Part shown: positions 32,475 through 43,300 of the stretch, piece by piece
Layout of the letters: every line of letters starts with the position of its first letter
How positions within the stretch are numbered: the stretch's first letter is position 1
DNA from: Sphaerolaimus hirsutus
Taxonomy: Eukaryota; Nematoda; Chromadorea; Monhysterida; Sphaerolaimidae
NCBI GenBank assembly: GCA_964036195.1
Contig: OZ038458.1
Span: 23,697,832 to 23,761,831, forward strand
Direction: 5' to 3'
DNA: 64,000 bases
Translations under genes and position numbers: made by a program
Notes under the pieces: generated by a model
Told to the model about the DNA's origin: nothing
What the model saw: the letters and a program-made list of their open reading frames with translations, nothing else
Databases searched by the model: none

Positions 32475-32936
32475 ATGCTGGAATTTAGAATGCTGGTCGA
32501 TTTGGGGGTGGGGATGAGGGATAGTAGTCAAAAAATTTGCCTCAATATAGACAGATAGCTGGAGAATTTGCGGGTGAATCCCCAACCTCCCTCTACTGGA
32601 CCCTTGGGACAGCTGCATATGGGATATGTATTGCATTGTCATTCTAGTAAACCTTTAGGAGGACCTCCAATGGGAGAGATAGGCCCCCCCACAAAAGCAA
32701 AATCCATATGTCTGTGTTGATTTGAAAACCCTATCATGTGGTGGCAAATTTTATTTTGAATTTGCCCTAATTTTCACTTGTAATAATCAATTTTGGTGCC
32801 ATTAAACATTTTCATCTTGAAAATTACCCCTATATAATCAACCCAGCACCCTAACCCGATTCTAACTTACTAGGGTTTACTAGAATTTATATGAACCCCT
32901 CAAAATTAAAAATCCCGGGGACCCCCCCCCCCCCCC

Positions 32937-33332
32937 CAGGGACGTAGCCAGGATTTTTGAGCTGGGGGCGGATAGTATACGAAGCCCGGCGAAGGGGGGT
33001 GACGCGGCCGNNNNNNNNNNNNNNNNNNNNNNNNNNNNNNNNNNNNNNNNNNNNNNNNNNNNNNNNNNNNNNNNNNNNNNNNNNNNNNNNNNNNNNNNNN
33101 NNNNNNNNNNNNNNNNNNNNNNNNNNNNNNNNNNNNNNNNNNNNNNNNNNNNNNNNNNNNNNNNNNNNNNNNNNNNNNNNNNNNNNNNNNNNNNNNNNNN
33201 NNNNNNNNNNTCCCGGGACCCCCCCCAGGGACATGGCCGGGATTTTTGAGCTGGGGGGCGGATTGTATACGAAGCCCGGCGAAGGGGGGGGGGTGGGGTG
33301 GCCGCCCCCCCGCCCCCCTGGCTACGTCCATG
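32937..33332. repeat. CAGGGACGTAGCCAGG hAT-like repeat broken by assembly gap
   Basis: Left end cagggacgtagccaggattt at 32,937; a second cagggacatggccgggattt at 33,227 after the gap; right end cctggctacgtccatg at 33,332. The gcggatagtatacgaagccc segment appears on both sides of the gap, so the gap probably hides tandem or misjoined copies. Confidence 0.6.
33011..33210. other. Assembly gap (200 N)
   Basis: Exactly 200 undetermined bases; this round number suggests a placeholder length. It is flanked by two copies of the same repeat end. Confidence 0.95.
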
Positions 33333-33339
33333 CCCCCCC

Positions 33340-33760
33340 CCCAACGAGTACCTAGTCATTTAAAATGCCAATCCCACCAATTGTGGAACACAAGAACACA
33401 GGCATGCGTGCGCGATGTGCGGCCAGCTAGCCCCAGATATGGCTGTATTAATTCGATGCGTCTGATCTGTTTACTGGGGTGATATTGTTTCGCAGGTGAA
33501 TAGTGCGTAAAAAGTAAAAATAGCTCTGGTGTTGATTGTCAAATTGATTAGTGGCGATAACACTTGTTTGTGGTAAGTTGGTGACAAGCTAACTTGTCTA
33601 ACTCTAACTAAGTTAAGGTTTAAAGTGGCAAGTAGACATACATTTTAGTTTACGAAAAACACAAGTTTGTATGGGAAAAACGTCGATAATAGACGCGCGC
33701 GCGGGCAGTAATTTCGCGTGCGGTTTAGGATTCTTTGGGCGGGCGCGAGTGGGCGGAGTC
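33340..33760. other. No gene seen
   Basis: Unique sequence with a short GC-rich stretch (gacgcgcgcgcgggcag at about 33,695). No exon, repeat or hairpin could be supported. Confidence 0.4.
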
Positions 33761-33765
33761 ACAGT

Positions 33766-34445
33766 TAGGGATGGAAAAAAGCGCTTTTTTTAACGGCCCC
33801 GCTTTTTAAAAAAAAAGTGTTTGTTTTTTTTTAAAACGCGCTTTTTTCGCTTTTTTTCAAAAAATGTTGAGACGTTCCCTAAAAAGCTCCAAAATATGAT
33901 TCTGTATCAATATATACAGGTATATCAGACAATTGGCAGCAATTGTGATGATATATAGCCATAGAATGGCTGTGTAGTCATTGGACAACATGATAAGTGG
34001 TGATTTCTGCCAAAAAATTACTTTTTTTGTTGACTCATTATGTATATCGCTGTTTGTGAATGTTTTGTGACTTCAAGTGAAGTTAGGCATGAAATAGTGC
34101 TTATAAATAAGGCTAATACATTGAGACTAATGTTTCCCACTGTAGAAGTATGTGGGAGCACATTGGCTGAATATTCTATACTACACTAACATATCACAAC
34201 TCATTATTACATAATAGCATGCAGGAATAGAAGCAATGACTATAAAAAGGCCACAAAACCACTGAAAACAGCCACCAGTGGTAATTTTCAGTTGAAATTT
34301 CGCGCTTGCTCACGGAAAAATAGCAAAATACCTAGTGCGTAAGTACAAAATTTTTTGCCAGCGCTTTTAAAAAAAAAAGCGCTGGGACCCTAGCGCTTTT
34401 TTTAAAAAAAGCGGCGTTTTAAAAAAAAAGCGCTTGCCATCCCTA
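33766..34445. mobile_element. TAGGGATGG hAT-like MITE with exact 8-bp TSD
   Basis: Starts tagggatggaaaaaagcgct, ends agcgcttgccatcccta. gtcacagt occurs at 33,758-33,765 and 34,446-34,453. The ends hold inverted A/T-run blocks with gcgc; the centre carries the family signature tatatacaggtatatcagac and a tgacttcaagtgaagtt segment. Confidence 0.9.
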
Positions 34446-34559
34446 GTCACAGTGACACATGCGTCGACGCTACTGCGCTCAGGCATTTGTGTGTCCACTG
34501 TACCCACTTTTCTTATCACATGTCCACTTGCGGAATTTGTCCACACCTTGGTGACCTAG

Positions 34560-35465
34560 TCTAGGGATCGGCGAAAAACGTTTTTGTCAGTGACCTGTTT
34601 AAAAAAATAATAAGCACGTTTTTTATTCAAAAAGGGTTTTATTTTTGAATAAAACCGTTTTTTTCTTCAAAAAAAATTATTTTTAAAGATAAAACCGTTT
34701 TTTTCAAAGCTCCCAGATATGGGTATGACTCAACATATATAGGTATATCAGACAGGTGGCAGGACTTTGTGATGTTATATATAGCCAATGAATACCTGTG
34801 GAGCAATGGCATAGTTATGTAAGTGGTGATTTCTGTAAAAAATATCCGTTTTTATATCGACTCGTGACATATATCTATTTTTGTCAAACATTTGTGACTT
34901 CAAGTGAAGTTGGGTATGGAATAGTGCTTAAATAAGGTTATAAGAGAAGGCTAATACATTGACAGTGATGTTTAACACTGTAGAAGTATGTGGGGGCACA
35001 TTGGCATACTATATACTACACTAGCATATTACAGCTTATTATGTTACAATAGCACAAAACAAAGGAAGCTTTTACACTAAAAATGCCTCAAAACCAATGA
35101 AAACCACCACAGATGGTAATGTGCATGTGAAATTGCGCCAAAATTGCGAAATACCCTGTGCTCAGTACAAAAAAATTTGGCTGAGGTTTAAAAAAAACGG
35201 TTTCGATGGGTTTAAAAAAACGTTGTTTTTTAAAAACCGTTGAAAAAACCCTCGGCCATCCTTAAATACTGGTGTGAACAAATGTGTCTTTTATGCTACA
35301 AATGCCCAAAAGACAATTAAAACTGCGCGCTTGGCATGCAAATTTTTTCAAAATACCTGGATAAGTGCTGACTTTTTTATGTTTAAAAAACCGTTTCAAT
35401 GATTGTGCGTTGTTTTGATGAAAAAAACAACGTTTTTTTGTTTAAAAACTCCAGCCATCCCTAGT
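34560..35465. repeat. Composite of two TAGGGATGG-family elements
   Basis: One copy runs from ctagggatcggcg (34,560) to ggccatcctta (about 35,265), with the same centre as above (aggtatatcagacaggtggc, tgacttcaagtgaagttggg). It is followed by the right half of a second copy ending ccagccatccctag at about 35,463. Confidence 0.65.
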
Positions 35466-35469
35466 TTAT

Positions 35470-36610
35470 GTATGACATAAATAGATCGATATGGTTTTTC
35501 ATGTGCACTTGGGTGCAAACTAGACTGATATGAAATGCATGCATTTTGTTCTGCTTTCACGCATTTATTTGTGTTTTTTTTAGATTGAATATGTGATAGT
35601 ATACGCTTTTGTGTATGACACAGTCAAGTGTTAGGAGATAGTTTTGTATGGTGTCTGCATGCAGGGTTTAATGACAGATAAATACGTTGAAATAGATAAT
35701 TACGTTTGAAAGTGGCTAAAAATGGTCAAGTAGTTTACGAATATGTGAAAATGAAAAATAGTGAATAAATAATCAGCACTTAACGGAGGTGCCCTCAATG
35801 TTACCTACATATTTATATATTTATATCAGGTTTCATTCCACTATGCCATGAACGCAACTGTGTTTCAAGCGTAATTTACATTTTTGTAGGCACCTAGTAT
35901 AATATTTGATGTATTTACGTGTTTGTACTAACGAAAGGTTTGATAGTATAATTGTGCACAGGTCTAGACCGGGATTATCTGGCGTCTGAAAAATAGAGTT
36001 TGCAAAAAGACTCGAAATTAGCTAACGGGTTTTGCTTGCGGGTACCCGGGTCCAGTTTTTTTTAATCGCACGTTAATACAATTTTGACACAAAATCTGAT
36101 TGAATTTTTAACTTACTTTCATTCAGTTTCAGCGATCTTTCTCCTATTTATGTGACCACGAAAGTGCCTGATATAAGTTCACAGTAAAAACTCTAAATCG
36201 ACAATCTGACGGTGACTACTAGCTAGCAATCCTAATTATCGGGTAGCTTCGGGTCGGCTTTTCAGCGCTATTTATCCCATGCAAAATGTAGTGTAACGCA
36301 ATGTGTCTGGGCTGAGCATTTCATTTGGCAGCATTTGCGCACGGTTTTGTAGCTGGCTGGGAATTGGAATTGTGGAATTTTATAATTGTGAATACTGAAA
36401 ATATTTACGTAGGATATTAATCAGAATTCAGTGGGGTTGTGTTTTTTATTGGAAAAGTGAATGTTTTTGTTTTCGTCATTTTTGGGAAGACAGATTTGAT
36501 TTACGAAACACACTTATTTAGGAACACATAAATGCTGGCAATAACTTGTTTATTAACATATTTGTGTTTTTGTGTTTGTAATTTTTCGATTTATCTTGTT
36601 AGGTCTCATC
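35470..36610. other. No gene seen
   Basis: AT-rich unique DNA with no convincing exon or hairpin on either strand. Confidence 0.4.
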
Positions 36611-36614
36611 CCGT

Positions 36615-37260
36615 ACCAGGGGTCTCCTAGGGGGGCTGCCCCCCAAATCGGCCAGCTATCTAACTATCCCAGAGGCCACTCAGCTATCTATCTATCCCGA
36701 GGCAAAATTTTTGGCTACTACCCCCAAAGACCCCCCCCCCCCCAAATCGCTCAGCTATCTATCTATCTGAAGTGGATTTTGAGAAATTTTGCCCCAATTT
36801 TCACTTAAAATCACTAATTTTCGCACGTTTTTTAATAGTTTTTCACCTTCAAAATCGTGCTCTCCGTCTATATGCATGATTATATGCCTTTTTTAGCCAT
36901 TTTAAACCTACTTTTAGCCACTTTTGACCGATTATTAGCGATTTTTTTCGTCTTTCTGCCTTCTATACACTGAAAATCTACATGTTTTGCCCCCGCGGCC
37001 GCGAGCACCCCGAAGAAAATTTTTTTCAGCTATCCATCCAGGGGTATCTTGAATTTTGACCCTCCGAGTGGTTGGATAGATAGCTGAGCGGCCTTCGGGA
37101 TAGATAGATAGGTGGAAAAAAATTGGGGGGGGGTTGGGGGGTTGTGGTGGTTCGATATATAGGCTATTTCAGGGTGTAGAAGAAAGAAAAGGGAGAAAAA
37201 TCGCTAAAAGTTTGTGTAATATAGCTCAAAATGGCTTAGAAAATGGCAAAATTAGAAAAA
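36615..37260. repeat. GATA-rich hAT-like MITE(s)
   Basis: Starts caggggtctcctaggggggc. It contains cagctatctatctatcccga blocks, then at 37,040 an inverted second part (cagctatccatccaggggta, gaccctccgagtggttggat). It looks like two elements nested or joined; the right end is not clear. Confidence 0.55.
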
Positions 37261-37584
37261 TGGCAAAATGCGCTGTCAACGCTTAGTATTTAAGTACACC
37301 ATCGCAGAAGTGCACAAATTTTCATGGGCAAAATCGAAAATTCTTCAAGATTTGTCTTAACCTCCATTTGACCGAGGTTAAAAAACAAACTCAAAATAAA
37401 ACTCAAATACGTTCAGAACTGATTCATGAGCACTCAATTTTGAGTTCACTGGTGTTAGTAAACTAATGTGTGCAGCACCATTGGCCACACGCTAGTTGGC
37501 ATCGAAATTCGTGTCAATTAAATTTTGGTTTATTGTGGGATTTCAACTTTCCTAGGTGTGGCTTTGTCAAGTTTATATCGTGAC

Positions 37585-38278
37585 TAGGGTTGGAAAAAAA
37601 CGTGTTTTTAACTCGATGTTTTTTAAAAAAAACAACAACGTTTTTTAAATAAAAAACGTTTTTTTAATAAAAGACGTTTTTTTTAAAGCTCCCAGATATG
37701 ACCTTGTGTCAACATATATAGGTATATCAGACAGTGGCAATACTCTGTGATGTTAAATATGACCATATAATGGCTGTGGAGCCATGGGATAGCATTTTAA
37801 GTGGTGATTTGTGTCAAAAATATCCATTTTTCGTCGACATATCGTTTGTATATCGCCTTATAGTCGAATGTTCGTGACTTCAGGTAAAGTTTGGCACAGA
37901 ATAGTGATGAAACAAGGTTATAAAAGGAGGTTGTTACTTTGGGAGTGAAGTTACACACTGTGGAGGTACATGTAAGCACATTACCTCAATATTATATACT
38001 ACACCGACATATGACGGCTTATTAACCCATGGTAGCATATATAAATGGATACTTTGATAGTAAAAATGCCACAAAACCAATGAAAACAACCACAAATGTC
38101 GATTTGTGTGTGAAATTGCGCGCTTGCGCGCAAAAATTTTGCAAAACACCTAGTGCTTAGTACTAAAAATTTCGGTCGATGTTTTTAAAAAAAAACAACA
38201 TTTCGGACGTCATGTTTTTAAAAAAAACCCACGTTTTTTTAAATAAAAAACGTTTAAAAAAAACATCGGCCAACCCTA
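37585..38278. mobile_element. TAGGGTTGG hAT-like MITE with exact 8-bp TSD
   Basis: Starts tagggttggaaaaaaacg, ends catcggccaacccta. atcgtgac flanks both sides (37,577-37,584 and 38,279-38,286). About 694 bp. Its interior is nearly identical to the element at 43,058 (gatatgaccttgtgtcaaca, cgacttcaggt..). Confidence 0.9.
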
Positions 38279-38749
38279 ATCGTGACACTTAATTTTCATT
38301 GTTTCTGTTAAGTGTGATGCTTTTTTGTGTTATTTAGTTGACATCCAGTTGACATTTAGTTGCTATGTGAACTAGGGTGTGAATGCCCAATGTGCCATAT
38401 AAGAACTGTATCGATTGATATTTAGATGTATAATACTTTCTGATAGGTCCATTTGTCACAATCTTTATTTAATCATAGTTAGGTAATGGACTTTTTTGAT
38501 TCATTGTTTGATTGATTTTTTTAGAAAATTGATTTTTTTAAAGGCCAGCAGGTTTTTTAAAAACAACAACATTTTTAATAAAATCAAGTTTGAGTTGACG
38601 CGCGTCGCTCGAGCTACCCCCCCCCCCTTAATCACGGCTGTGTGGAAGGCGCACATGGCGCGTCACATGCAGCCGTACTTTTGCCGCCCCCTGGGCGCCG
38701 GCTGCGTTGCATCGATTAGCTGTTTGTTTGATGCGCATTGGCGGCAAAG

Positions 38750-38943
38750 TGTGCTTTTTGTGTGTGATACTTTGTGTGTGTGTGATACTTTGTGTGTGTG
38801 ATACTTTGTGTGTGTGATACTTTGTGTGTGTGTGTGATACTTTGTGTGTGTGTGATACTTTGTGTGTGTGATACTTTGTGTGTGTGTGATACTTTGTGTG
38901 TGTGTGATACTTTGTGTGTGTGTGTGATACTTTGTGTGTGTAA
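38750..38943. repeat. GTGTGTGTGATACTTT tandem repeat
   Basis: About 11 units of gtgatactttgtgtgtgt, with unit length varying from roughly 16 to 20 bases through slippage in the GT part. Both strands stay open in several frames, which explains the Cys/Val-rich and His/Thr-rich open frames here. Confidence 0.9.
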
Positions 38944-38949
38944 TTTGCG

Positions 38950-40200
38950 AACTTTTTTTTGGGGGGGGGAAGGGTCTCCAGGGGCTTCACCCAGACTCTG
39001 GAAAATGTCAAATTTTCATTTTTTAAACTGGATGTAGCACATTTTCACGACTTTTTACTCGCTTTTTGGGGTTTAGGGGTGGCAATTGTTACAATTACAA
39101 ATTTTACAAAAAAATTGATATCTTAATTCATCAAGTTGACACATGTAAATATGCTATCTATCTATTTATTTATCTATCCGCAGCGATTTTTGCGAAATTT
39201 TGCTCTTGGGTATTTTGAAGACGTCTAATTTTCATTTGAAAAGTTCGTACTTAAGCAGCTTCTAAAATTTATTTTCCCATTCCCAGGCTGGTCAAAAATT
39301 TATAAATTTGTTGTTTTGTCATGCTTTTCCATATTTTTTCTCACTTTTTACGTTACTTCCACCCAATTTTTTTAAAAAAATTTCCGCCGCAAGTAGATCA
39401 AGCGGTCTTCCAGGCCCAGAAAGAGCGCACGTGCCTCGTTCGAACTGTTTTATGCTGTAGTTTGCAGACGTTTTTTTGAAACTTTTGAAGCTTTTTAAAG
39501 TTGCAAATTTTCTGCGCATCGTGCAGATGATTATTTAATTATCAGTGATTTTTGGCGCGCTTTCAAAAATTAAATTTATGGACGATTTTTATCAGTCGAG
39601 TGGATGGCATCGCCGCTGCGAGTGTTGTTTTGTCGTCATTCAGATACAAGGTGCTATAAGTTTTTGTTCAATATATTGGAATTGGATATACACAAACTAG
39701 TTGACAATGCTGGCCTTGTACATTGCACACGCAATTTTTCTTCAACACTTCAGTTTCATTTTCAACATGACTCATTGACATGCGACTGCATTTGAACTTC
39801 GTTCGTCAGCTCGTGACGTGAGAAATTTTTGAATTGGGATGGGAACCAGTTGACATTTGACGTTCTTGTCAACTAGTGTGTGTTGGACCATAACTGCTTT
39901 CTGCATTTTGTCTAGTTTTAAAAAATACATACATAATTGACATTCGAATCGTTTTTTTCTTCGGTATCATTTTTATTTCCTGAACTTACTAAAACTAGAT
40001 AAATTATCAATAGGCCAGGCGCACGCTGCTTTTTGGCAGAAATTCCGGAAACCATAAATCTGTTTCGAACACATTTGAGTTCACCTGAATGAATCATCTT
40101 CGAACCCCGTCAACAGCAGTTGACAGACTTTTCATTCCGATAAACTAAAACGCTGACTTTGTCATCAAATAGGCTTTCACAAAGTGTGAACTTCACGATT
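38950..40200. other. No gene seen; half of a CAACTGGTTCCCATCCCAATTC MITE
   Basis: The right half of this family lies at 39,700-39,892 (gaattgggatgggaaccagt then gtcaactagtgtgtg). The open frames at 39,319-39,519 and 39,604-39,795 have no support. Raf upstream exons are expected somewhere before 40,266 but were not found. Confidence 0.4.
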
Positions 40201-40265
40201 TCGTAGAAATCCCAGTAATTTTTTGGCACATTTCCAAAAGAACCCAAATACTCCGTTTGTCGCAG

Positions 40266-40367
40266 CTGTCCGATCTGGACGGCGTGATCGCGTCCACCAT
40301 GCGCTGCATCAAGGAACTGGACGAACGGTTCGGCGGCGACAGGCAGCCCAATGAGCAGTACGTCAAG
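40266..40367 (+). CDS. Raf: Raf exon 1 (as seen): B-Raf N-terminal (BRS) region
   Basis: After a tttgtcgcag acceptor it reads LSDLDGVIASTMRCIKELDE then RFGGDRQPNEQYVK. This matches the helical LtqEhIeaLldKFGGEhnPPsiYle region of B-Raf, which pairs with KSR. 34 codons, donor gtgtgt. It has an acceptor, so the initiator exon is upstream. Confidence 0.85.
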
Positions 40368-43300
40368 GTGTGTCTAGGGGGGGGGGGCGGGGTTACATTG
40401 GGGGCGGGGTTGGACGGGACCGGTTTTTCGGATTGGGACCGGGACCAGAAAATATTATGTCGGGTCGGGACCGCCCCAGTCCGGAAATTTGACGAACCTG
40501 GGACCGTTCGGGGTTTTTTTGGGGGAAAGGGTCCAATCGGGTCCCTCTCAAAAATCCTGGACACGTCCCTGGTCCAGGACGATCCAATGGGAGAAAATCC
40601 GGAAATGGCAAAAACTATCCCCACATTCCAATTGAGGCGTATAATTCTAAAATTCGACAAGTCCACAAAATGCGATTTTGAGTAAATCGCATTTTAAGTT
40701 TCAAACCCGATTCCAGGCCCGTGGTGCGTGTCCAATTTGGCTCTCTCATGCTTACCATTAAGTTCCATATGCTGACAATAAAGGGTCAAATTTTCAGCCC
40801 CTGCTCTCAACCTACATATAAATATGTGATAACTGGTGTGTCCATAAAATTCATTTGGTCCGAGCTGTGTTTTGGGGAGGGAAATGGACTTGTCGACTAT
40901 TGGAAAGCGGTTTCCACGGTGGACTTATCACATTTATTGCTTTTTTGCAAGAAAAAGGAGACGATGGGTGGACTTGTCGACTTCTTGCCCAATTTTTAGC
41001 ATTTTTCTTCTTGATGTTAAATTTGAGTCAAATGTGAGGTCAAAAAATTTATGGAAAATAATGAAAAATGTGCGGGAGTAGCCCCTGACGACGTTTCCGG
41101 GCCTAACTCGAAATTTTCTTATTTTGGACTGGTCGACTTTTAGATTTGGACACCTCAATTGGTTTCTTGATGTCTAGATTCGATACTCTATATTGAAAAA
41201 ATACACACGTACGAACCAACGCATGCAGGGACGTATCCAGGATTTTTGAGCGGGGGGGGCTGTTTGTTTACGGGGGCCGGCGAACGGGGGGGGCTCAGCC
41301 CCCCCCCCCTAAAATTTTTCCCTATATAGGGACGGAAAAGCGTTTTGGCGCTAGCGCCATACAAAGGCACCATTCCATGGCGCTATTGGCGTTGGCGCCA
41401 GCGCCAGGAACCGCTTTACATGTATGTAAAATGCATACATATACAGCGAAAATCGCAAAAATGGGTTTTATTTCCGAGTATATCGGTTTACAGGGGCCGA
41501 TCCGCTGAAAATACAATGCATGGGGACGAGATTGCGCGCTTGCGCGCAAAATTTTTAAGAAACATCGGAAAATATATAAGTAAAGTTGCATTTTCCGGGA
41601 CTTTTTGGGTCTCACCCCGGGAAGGGGGGTGGCTGCAGCCCCCCCCCGCCCCCCCTGGATACGTCCTTGAACGCATGCATAAATACTTATGTAAAAACAT
41701 TAGCAAGTCACACGCTGATAAGTAGATTTAATCGAATATAATTACACGCATCTCAAACGTCACTTTTCCACTGGAACAACTACAGTTGATTTTAATTAAA
41801 TTTGCAACTTCAATCGTGCATGAAAGCATGGTTATTTCCGAGAGATGAATCAGCCACTTTACCGGAAAAATTGTTGTAGCCTGTGACTCACTTTTTGAAT
41901 GCCTGCCAAGTACTTTTGTATTTTTCTGCTTAGTTGTTTATTTACCGGCACTCAATACCGCGTGTCTTAATTAATTTTTGCTATTAAGTGACGTGTCCGT
42001 GTAGGATATCCGTATTTTACAGGTATTTTACAGGGCGTATGTACCCACCCGTATTTATACTCGCGGTTATTACTGTATGGTTTAGTTGGTTTATTTTATG
42101 GCGTTCTTGTGGAATAACCTTATTGAACGGAGATTTAGCACCGTACATTTTGCGAAGCTCTTTACTTTGAGGTCCAAAAATTTGTCAATAATTTGGAAGG
42201 CTTCGAAAGGTGCTCCCAAAATTTTCCAACATTGAGAAATTTGAATTTCAGCCCAAATTCAGATTTGAGGGCGCGGGATTATATTTCAATATCGATAGGC
42301 GATATTTTTCGACATTTCAATTCGGGAGTCGACATCTGATATTTCTTATGTATAGAGCTTCAGCGCTTTTTTCAACCGCTTTTTCGAAAGTAGCTTTTTT
42401 TAGAAACCTGGCAAAATTTTCCCCCATAACTTTGGAATATTTTGTCTAAGTTTGGTCAGTTGTGGGTAACTTCACTATAATCTAATCCAGGGGTTTTGTT
42501 AAGGGAGGGGGGTTACCCCCTCCCAAATCCGCCAGCTATCTATTTATCCACGATGCCGCTCAGCTATCTATCGATCCCGGAGGCGAAATTTCAGGCTACT
42601 GTGCCATGAACCCTCCAGATCGTCTAGCTATCTATCTATCTGGAGCGATTTTTGAGAAGTTTTTCCATCAATTTTCGCTTTAAATCGATAATATGCATAC
42701 CTTTTTATAGTCTTTTACTTTCAAAATCACTAGTTCATGTGTTTTATTGCCTTTTTGAGTTATTTTGTGTACTTTATATGCTTATATGCCTACTTTTAGT
42801 GATTTTCCCTTTTCTTCCTTCTATACATTGGAAAAGCCTATATATTGAACCTCCGCAACCCCCCACCCTAAATTTTATATTACCCCCACCATCTATCCCT
42901 ATATTAACAATAGTTCATATAAGGCATATATTGTAAGTAAATGATGATTTTTAGGTTCAAATAGGAAAAAGTTCACAACGAATGTTACCAGGCTGTACTG
43001 CTGTGAAGTGCGGTGTGCTTAGAGTTGTGAAATGGGAAAATTTGGAAGTGTCTGGACTAGGGTTGGAAAAAAAACGTTTTTTTTAACTCGATGTTTTTAA
43101 AAAAAACAACGTTTTTTATAATAATAAAAAACGTTGTTTTTTTAAATCTCCCAGATATGACCTTGTGTCAACATATATAGGTATATCAGACAGTGGCAAT
43201 ACTCTGTGATGTGATATATGACCATATAATGTCTGTGGAGCCATGGGATAGCATTATAAGTGGTGATTTGTGTCAAAAATATCCATTTTTCATCGACATA

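Noticed and set aside
32880..33482. Frames through the assembly gap
   Set aside because: Most of each 'protein' is undetermined sequence, and the rest is poly-G/poly-C repeat.
38628..39037. Cys-rich and His/Thr-rich frames across the GT-rich satellite
   Set aside because: They are products of a non-coding simple repeat without stops; no splice or start support.
39604..39795. Possible Raf start exon (MASPLRVLFCRHSDTR)
   Set aside because: It would end in phase 2 while the next Raf exon starts in phase 0, and the rest of the frame lies in a MITE half.
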